Source of the DNA: Brevundimonas sp.
GTDB taxonomy: Bacteria; Pseudomonadota; Alphaproteobacteria; Caulobacterales; Caulobacteraceae
DNA: 44,833 nt
Direction: 5' to 3'
NCBI RefSeq assembly: GCF_029946145.1
Contig: NZ_JAQSDY010000011.1
Location: 1-44,833, forward strand
Shown here: piece by piece, positions 40,198 through 44,833 of the stretch
Position numbering within the stretch: position 1 is the first letter of the stretch
Layout of the letters: each line of letters begins with the position of its first letter
Position numbers and translations under genes: made by a program
The notes under the pieces: model-generated
The model's input: only the letters and a program-made list of their open reading frames with translations
What the model was told of the DNA's origin: nothing
The model's database searches: none

Positions 40198-40778
40198 CAG
40201 GCGGTTTCCGGTTCGATTATGGTCAGTTCCGGCCAGCGCGACAGCGCGCGCTCGACCACCCGCGCCCAGTCCCTGGCCAGTCCCCGGTTCGGGTTGGGCC
40301 GCAGCGTCAGGGCGAACATGTCGTTCATGCCCAGCGGCGCGGCCACGCTGATCGTGTCGTCCTTCTCCAGCCGCACCCCGATGGCGAAGGCGGGGGCCAC
40401 GAACCGCTCAAGGGCCTCGTCCGTGCCCGCAATGGGGTCGTAGGGTTCGCCGAAACGGGCCGGAAACCAGATCGGCACCCGCGCCTGGTTGCGGACCTCG
40501 ACGATGCCGCGGAACGGTTCGTCGAAGGCCGCCGCGACCCGCTTGATGACGGCGTCCTCGGCGTCCCAGCTGGTATCCGGATCGAAATAGCCGACGTCAT
40601 AGTCGCGGACGCCATAGCCCGCCGGCCGGCCTGTCAGGGCGTTCCAGACGCTCTGGTAGACCGCCCCCGAGAATATCCGCCAGTCCGGCAGATCCTGATC
40701 CCGCACCGTCTGAAGCACATGCATCAGGCCCGGGTCGGCGCGGACGATGCCGACCAGCCGTGCTTCCGGATCGCTCAC
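40197..40778 (-). CDS. Nucleotidyltransferase family protein (NTP_transf_6)
   Basis: The 193-residue protein resembles the NTP_transf_6/DUF925 group. It has [34 protein letters not shown], where the RDYDVGYFD segment holds the nucleotidyltransferase aspartates, and [38 protein letters not shown]. It starts at GTG 40778, overlapping the thiD stop by 4 bases (GTGA). Substrate unknown. Confidence 0.85.
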   Translation of the reverse strand: MSDPEARLVGIVRADPGLMHVLQTVRDQDLPDWRIFSGAVYQSVWNALTGRPAGYGVRDYDVGYFDPDTSWDAEDAVIKRVAAAFDEPFRGIVEVRNQARVPIWFPARFGEPYDPIAGTDEALERFVAPAFAIGVRLEKDDTISVAAPLGMNDMFALTLRPNPNRGLARDWARVVERALSRWPELTIIEPETA

Positions 40779-41578
40779 GTGTCGCGCCTCATCGGCCAGC
40801 CGTGGTCCAGCGGTCCGTGTCCGCCCCCCAGACCCGGCGCGCGGCGGATGGCCTCGGCGACATAGGCCCAGGCCTCGGCCACGGCGGCCTCCAGCGGCAG
40901 GCCCTTCGCCAGCCCGGCGGCGCAGGCGCTGGCCAGGGTGCAGCCGGTGCCGTGGGTGTGGCGGGTGTCCAGGCGCGGTCCCTCCAGCAGGGTTTCGCCG
41001 TTCGGAGTGACGAGGACGTCGATGACGGTCTCGCCCGCGATGTGGCCGCCCTTCATCAGCACCGCCCTGGCGCCGAGGCCGAGCAGGAATTCGCCGGCCC
41101 GCCGCTGGCCGTCGAGATCGGCGACGTCGAGGCCGGTCAGGGCCTCGGCCTCGGGCGCATTGGGCGTCAGCAGGGCGGCGCGGGGGATCATCAGCGCCCT
41201 GACCGCCGAGATGGCGTCATCGGCCAGCAGACTCTGCCCGCCCTTGGCGACCATGACCGGATCGACCACCGCCGGGGCGTCGCAGCTGTCCAGGATGGCG
41301 GCGACCCGCTCCACGACCTCGCGGGAGCCCAGCATGCCGGTCTTGACGGCGTCGGCGCCGATGTCGTCCAGCACGGCCCGCGCCTGGGCCTCGATCAGAT
41401 CCAGCGGCAGCGGATGGACGCCGTAAACGCCGAGGGTGTTCTGCACCGTGATCGCGGTGATGGCCGTGGCCGCGTAGCCGCCCATCGCCGTGACGGCCTT
41501 GATATCGGCCTGGATTCCGGCTCCGCCGCCCGAATCCGAGCCGGCGATGATCAGCACGCGTCCAAGGGGCGAAGTCAT
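40775..41578 (-). CDS. thiD: Hydroxymethylpyrimidine/phosphomethylpyrimidine kinase
   Basis: ThiD phosphorylates HMP twice for thiamine synthesis. The 267-residue ribokinase-fold protein has LIIAGSDSGGGAGIQADIKAV at the N-terminus, TAITAITVQNTLGVYGVHPL, VVDPVMVAKGG, LTPNAPEAEAL, and the anion hole HTHGTGCTLASA. I prefer the ATG at 41578 (MTSPLGRV), giving the usual length. An upstream in-frame ATG at 41623, 6 bases after folP, is possible. It overlaps the next gene by 4 bases. Confidence 0.94.
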   Translation of the reverse strand: MTSPLGRVLIIAGSDSGGGAGIQADIKAVTAMGGYAATAITAITVQNTLGVYGVHPLPLDLIEAQARAVLDDIGADAVKTGMLGSREVVERVAAILDSCDAPAVVDPVMVAKGGQSLLADDAISAVRALMIPRAALLTPNAPEAEALTGLDVADLDGQRRAGEFLLGLGARAVLMKGGHIAGETVIDVLVTPNGETLLEGPRLDTRHTHGTGCTLASACAAGLAKGLPLEAAVAEAWAYVAEAIRRAPGLGGGHGPLDHGWPMRRDT

Positions 41579-41629
41579 CCGCGCTGGATGGTCGATCGCG
41601 GGCGACTCGGCAAGCCGGATCATGGCGTA

Positions 41630-42439
41630 TCAGCCCATCGTGGCGCCGACGGCGGCCTGAACCGCCAGCGCCTGGACGGTTTCGCGGACGTCATGGACGC
41701 GGACGATGTCAGCCCCTCGACGCGCCGCTTCCAGCGCCAGAGCCAGCGAGCCGCCGAGGCGGTCGCCGGCGTCGGTCGCCGTCGGGTCGATCGACTGGAT
41801 CGTCCGTTTGCGGCTGGCTCCGTACAGGACGGGGAAGCCCGTCGCGGCCAGCCGGTCGAGCTGCGCGGTCAGGGTCAGATTGTGCGCCGCCGTCTTGCCG
41901 AAACCGATGCCGGGGTCGAGCCAGATCCGCTCGCGCGCCACCCCCGCCGCCAGGGCGGCCCCCGCCCGGGCGACCAGCCAGCCGGTCACCTCGGCGACCA
42001 CGTCGTCGTAGCGGGGCTCGGCCTGCATGGTGCGCGGCTCGCCCCGCATGTGCATCAGCACCACGTCGCAGCCGAGTTCGGCGGCGGTGGCGAGACTGTC
42101 GGGGGCGTGGCCGAGGGCGGTCACGTCGTTCCACATCGTCGCCCCGGCGGCGACGGCGGCGCGGGCGACCTCGGGTTTCATGGTGTCGATGCTGATCGGG
42201 CCGTCCCAGTTGGCGCGCAGACCTTCGATGACAGGGACGACGCGGGCGATCTCGTCCTCCGCCGTGACGGGCTCGGCGCCCGGCCGGGTGCTCTCGCCGC
42301 CGATGTCGAGGATGTCCGCCCCCTGCCCGACCAGCGTCAGGCCGTGCGCCACCGCCGCCCTGACGTCCGCCAGCCGGCCGCCGTCCGAGAAGCTGTCGGG
42401 CGTGACGTTGACGATGCCCATGACGCGGGGACGGCTCAT
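41630..42439 (-). CDS. folP: Dihydropteroate synthase
   Basis: FolP joins 6-hydroxymethyl-dihydropterin pyrophosphate to p-aminobenzoate. It is the sulfonamide target. The 269-residue TIM barrel has GIVNVTPDSFSDGG, DIGGESTRPGAEPV, SIDTMKPEV, MHMRGEPRTM, LDPGIGFGKTAAHN and GASRKRTI. All are canonical. The ATG at 42439 overlaps the stop of the upstream winged-helix regulator by 4 bases (ATGA), so folP is coupled to it. The pathway's folB lies at 6181. Confidence 0.96.
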   Translation of the reverse strand: MSRPRVMGIVNVTPDSFSDGGRLADVRAAVAHGLTLVGQGADILDIGGESTRPGAEPVTAEDEIARVVPVIEGLRANWDGPISIDTMKPEVARAAVAAGATMWNDVTALGHAPDSLATAAELGCDVVLMHMRGEPRTMQAEPRYDDVVAEVTGWLVARAGAALAAGVARERIWLDPGIGFGKTAAHNLTLTAQLDRLAATGFPVLYGASRKRTIQSIDPTATDAGDRLGGSLALALEAARRGADIVRVHDVRETVQALAVQAAVGATMG

Positions 42440-42741
42440 GCGTCCCTGCCCCCGATCAGGCTGCCGAGGGCGTCCAGATAGGCGGAGAAGGCCTTGCGGC
42501 CCGCGGCGGTGATCGACACCCGGGTCAGCGGCTTGTTGTCCCGGAAGCTCTTTTCGATGGCGACATAGCCGGCCTTTTCCAGCGTCTTCAGGTGGACCGA
42601 GAGGTTGCCCTGGGTCGCCTCCAGCACGGTCTTCAGCTCGGTGAAGTCGGCGGCGTCGGAATCGGCCAGATAGACCATGATCCCCAGCCGCATGCGGCCG
42701 TGGATGACGTCGTCGATCCGTCCGAGATCGGCCAGTCCCAT
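42436..42741 (-). CDS. Winged-helix transcriptional regulator (HTH_34, MarR/ArsR-like)
   Basis: The 101-residue protein has a winged-helix core typical of short HTH_34 regulators: DDVIHGRMRLGIMVYLADSDAADFTELKTVLEATQGNLSVHLKTLEKAGYVAIEKSFRDNKPLTRVSITAAGRKAFSAYLDAL. It follows the membrane protein gene by 3 bases and overlaps folP by 4 bases. The regulator plus membrane protein pair is a common arrangement. Whether it controls folP, the membrane protein, or both is unknown. Confidence 0.88.
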   Translation of the reverse strand: MGLADLGRIDDVIHGRMRLGIMVYLADSDAADFTELKTVLEATQGNLSVHLKTLEKAGYVAIEKSFRDNKPLTRVSITAAGRKAFSAYLDALGSLIGGRDA

Positions 42742-42744
42742 GGA

Positions 42745-43410
42745 TCAGGCCGCCTTCGATCCGGAGCGGGCTTCGCGGAACATGATCCAGCCCGGCAGGG
42801 CGAACAGCAGGAACAGGGCGACGGTGCAGACGCCCAGATACCACAGGGGTTCGCGCACCAGCACGCCCAGCGCCACGGCCGTCACCCAGCCGCCCAGCGC
42901 CGTGGCCAGCATCCAGCCCTTCCGCTTCAGCGTCCAGGCCATGTACCAGGCGGCGGCCTGGAGGGCGAAGACGATGGCCGCGTAATAGAGCCAGATGGCG
43001 AAGTCATTGTCGCGGAAGGCGCCGACGCCGAAGACGATGATCACGGCGGTGTTGGCCATGCCGGTGGCGCTGAAGGCGGCGTTCAGGGTGCGGGAGGCCA
43101 TCGGCCCGCGGTTGGCGCCGCCGTCCTTGCGGTCCTTGAGGATGGCCCAGGTCAGGACCGACAGGAAGGCGACGGTGATGCCGACGACGAAGGCCAGGTT
43201 GGCGAGATCGGGCCAGCGGATCAGGCCCGTCGCCTGGCCGACGTGGAACAGGCACTGCAGGCCGTACAGCAGGCCGCCGGCGAGGTAGCAGATCGCGAGA
43301 GTCAGCGAGGGACGGCCGCCGCCCTCGACGATCGAGCGCATGAAGGCGAGGTCGTCTTCGGGCGAATGCAGGCGGGACCTGGCGGACGGGTTGGCGGCGG
43401 GGGCGGGCAT
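42745..43410 (-). CDS. Membrane protein of unknown function, partner of the winged-helix regulator
   Basis: The 221-residue protein has about six hydrophobic helices (LTLAICYLAGGLLYGLQCLF, FVVGITVAFLSVLTWAIL, FAIWLYYAAIVFALQAAAWYMAW, ...) after a cytosolic N-terminus of about 40 residues (SPEDDLAFMRSIVEGGGRPSLT). I chose the ATG at 43410 (MPAPAANPS), which has GGAG 9 bases upstream, over the one at 43440. It starts the regulator-folP-thiD operon. The family resembles proteins annotated only as membrane proteins next to HTH_34 regulators. Confidence 0.78.
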   Translation of the reverse strand: MPAPAANPSARSRLHSPEDDLAFMRSIVEGGGRPSLTLAICYLAGGLLYGLQCLFHVGQATGLIRWPDLANLAFVVGITVAFLSVLTWAILKDRKDGGANRGPMASRTLNAAFSATGMANTAVIIVFGVGAFRDNDFAIWLYYAAIVFALQAAAWYMAWTLKRKGWMLATALGGWVTAVALGVLVREPLWYLGVCTVALFLLFALPGWIMFREARSGSKAA

Positions 43411-43470
43411 GAGGCGATTCTCCGGGGCCGGCTCGTCCATGGCGTGGACGAGCCGGGGGATGTTGGCAAG

Positions 43471-44691
43471 CTATTCGGCGGGGGCGAGCACGGGCCCCGC
43501 CTGACGACGCCAGGGGATGCGGCGGCCGTTCAGCCAGCGGCCGACGAAGGTGTGGCGGACCAGCAGTTCATAGGTCAGCAGGCTGATCGCCATCGTGCCG
43601 CCGATGACGGCGCCGAACTTGACGAACCAGGGCCAGGTCTCGTTCACCACCAGAATCTGGCCGGCCATGACCAGCGGCAGGTGGACGATGTAGACCCAGT
43701 AGGAGGCGTCGGCGAGGTAGCGGCGGACGGCGCTGTATCCGGAGGCGAAGCGCAGGGCCAGCGACAGGACCGCGAAGGTCGAGGCGAAGACGGCGAGGGC
43801 CATGACCGCCGCCAGGGGGGCCTTCAGTTCCGGATCGGTGACCGGCGCGAGCTCCGGGACCGGCCCGCCGAGCATGACCATGGCCGCCGTCCCGACGCCC
43901 AGCGCCACGATCGTGAACACCGGCCACAGGCGTTCGATGCGGACCAGCAGGTCGCGGCGGCGATCCAGCAGGAAGCCGAGGCCGAAGGCGGTCCCGAAGG
44001 CGGTCAGGGCCGTCGCGTTCGGGACCAGCCCCGTGTCCGGAGTCGGTATGCCGAAGAAGGGCGTCCAGTTGGGCGTCAGCCAGAAGGCGATCGCCAGCGG
44101 CGCGGCCATCAGGGCCGGAGACCACGGCCCGATCAGGGCGCCGGTGATCCGATCGACGAACCGGCCCCGGCCGCCGTCGCGATCCGCCATCGCGAACGGC
44201 GCGCGCAGGACCAGCATGGCGACATAGAGGATCAGCAGCACCCACAGGAACCACAGATGGGTCAGGGGGAAGGTCTCGAGCATCAGCGGCGGCGGCGGCG
44301 GTCCGTCGGTCGGAATGGACCCGCCATTGCGGATGGCCGCCATCCAGACCAGTCCCGCGATGATGGCGGCGAGGACCGGGGTCCAGAAGGTCGCGAGCGG
44401 TCCGGCGATGCGGATCACGCGGTCCTTAATGAAGCCGAAGGCGCCGCGCCGCGCGAGCATCATATGGGCGAACAGACCGGCGATCAGGAAGAAGCTGGTC
44501 ATCCGGAACAGGTGGATGGCGAAGAAGATGGCGCTGGCCACCGGCGAGTTGTCGGTATCCGGGACGATCCAGATCGTGACCGGGAAATAGGACATGGAGG
44601 CATGCAGGACGACGCCCAGCAGCAGGGCGGCGCCGCGCAGGGCGTCGAGGCCGTGCAGGCGGTCCGGTTGATGGATTCCAGATGATGACAT
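43471..44691 (-). CDS. Acyltransferase 3 family (OpgC/OafA-like) membrane protein
   Basis: The 406-residue protein has about ten membrane helices and the acyltransferase-3 signature GLDALRGAALLLGVVLHASMSY. The Arg and His of this block are part of the catalytic region. It also has FFLIAGLFAHMMLARRG and an HLWFLWVLLILY segment. It may O-acylate surface or periplasmic glycans. The acceptor is unknown. GGAGG lies 5 bases before the ATG at 44689-44691. A repeat-rich upstream region follows at 44709-44749. Confidence 0.9.
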   Translation of the reverse strand: MSSSGIHQPDRLHGLDALRGAALLLGVVLHASMSYFPVTIWIVPDTDNSPVASAIFFAIHLFRMTSFFLIAGLFAHMMLARRGAFGFIKDRVIRIAGPLATFWTPVLAAIIAGLVWMAAIRNGGSIPTDGPPPPPLMLETFPLTHLWFLWVLLILYVAMLVLRAPFAMADRDGGRGRFVDRITGALIGPWSPALMAAPLAIAFWLTPNWTPFFGIPTPDTGLVPNATALTAFGTAFGLGFLLDRRRDLLVRIERLWPVFTIVALGVGTAAMVMLGGPVPELAPVTDPELKAPLAAVMALAVFASTFAVLSLALRFASGYSAVRRYLADASYWVYIVHLPLVMAGQILVVNETWPWFVKFGAVIGGTMAISLLTYELLVRHTFVGRWLNGRRIPWRRQAGPVLAPAE

Positions 44692-44708
44692 GACGTCCTC
44701 CCCCTCGG

Positions 44709-44749
44709 TTGCAAACCCCGTCTACGTCAGACTTGTTTGAATTGCAAAC
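44709..44749 (-). promoter_or_regulatory. Putative promoter/operator of the acyltransferase gene
   Basis: TTGCAAAC occurs twice (44709-44716 and 44742-44749) 33 bases apart. The second copy lies in a palindrome, GTTTG-AATTG-CAAAC (44735-44749). On the minus strand TTGCAA, a 17-base spacer and TAGACG can be read as a weak -35/-10 pair. A regulator may bind the palindrome. Beyond it, 44750-44833 holds only a 7-bp-stem hairpin (44797-44814) and no gene I can support. Confidence 0.4.
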
Positions 44750-44833
44750 TTGTTGATCATACATCGATCCACAAACATGGGAGGCAGGGCGGAGCGTCCG
44801 GGCCTTCGCCCGGATGAAGATAGAGATTACCGT

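Noticed and set aside
42592..44685. 697-codon plus-strand frame
   Set aside because: It runs opposite the regulator, membrane protein and acyltransferase genes, and its Gln/Gly/Arg-rich translation is typical antisense shadow.

Overview
This 44.8 kb window is dense, GC-rich chromosomal DNA. The gene content points to an alphaproteobacterium of the Caulobacterales, most like Brevundimonas or a close relative. The clues are a PleC-type cell-cycle kinase, the alphaproteobacterial ccmI-E-F-H operon, the degP / response regulator / histidine kinase / glnE neighbourhood, and many GTG and TTG starts with 4-nt gene overlaps. No rRNA or tRNA gene is visible, so the genus is inference. Gene spacing is tight and no gene-free stretch exceeds about 300 bases.

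Layout. 1-110: a 7-bp tandem repeat array facing an inverted copy. 110-5210 (minus): pgsA, beta-carbonic anhydrase, an NRAMP-like transporter with atypical motifs, uvrC and a small YdcZ-type transporter. 5276-8944 (plus): a hairpin leader, a 26-residue membrane peptide, a pteridine-reductase-like SDR and folB, two related small membrane proteins, a small GNAT-like protein and a DUF4126 protein. 8941-12277 (minus): a small protein whose ribosome binding site sits in a hairpin loop, dusA and a CPA2 K+/H+ antiporter. 12428-15653 (plus): an exported VWA protein and a YcaQ-like winged-helix protein. 15796-17778 (minus): an ALDH7-like dehydrogenase and a small exported protein. 17944-21540 (plus): a CBS protein, an unknown protein and the PleC-like kinase. 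21547-30851 (minus): a sigma / anti-sigma / periplasmic sensor trio of CnrHYX layout, an EF-hand protein, glnE, a histidine kinase, a repeat-flanked DUF559 gene, the response regulator and a DegP-type protease. 30960-38615 (minus): ccmI-E-F-H, an unknown 451-residue protein, and a PhoP/PhoQ-like system with a PepSY-like protein. 38868-39317 (plus): another small exported protein. 39379-44691 (minus): phzF-like, nucleotidyltransferase, thiD, folP, a winged-helix regulator with a membrane partner, and an acyltransferase.

The most unusual feature is at 28087-28541. A DUF559 (endonuclease-fold) gene is enclosed by two inverted copies of a structured palindromic repeat and sits between the response regulator and histidine kinase genes of one operon. 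The repeats supply the Shine-Dalgarno sequence for the DUF559 gene and for the downstream kinase, and the DUF559 stop codon overlaps the kinase start as ATGA. Two gene-less pairs of repeats with the same architecture lie at 14273-14420 and 15655-15790. They look like non-autonomous relatives. I propose, as inference, a small repeat/nuclease mobile system that can enter operons without polarity.

The folate and thiamine genes (SDR-folB, folP-thiD) fall in two separate operons. The envelope-stress genes (degP, two two-component systems, the ECF sigma trio) make up much of the middle third.
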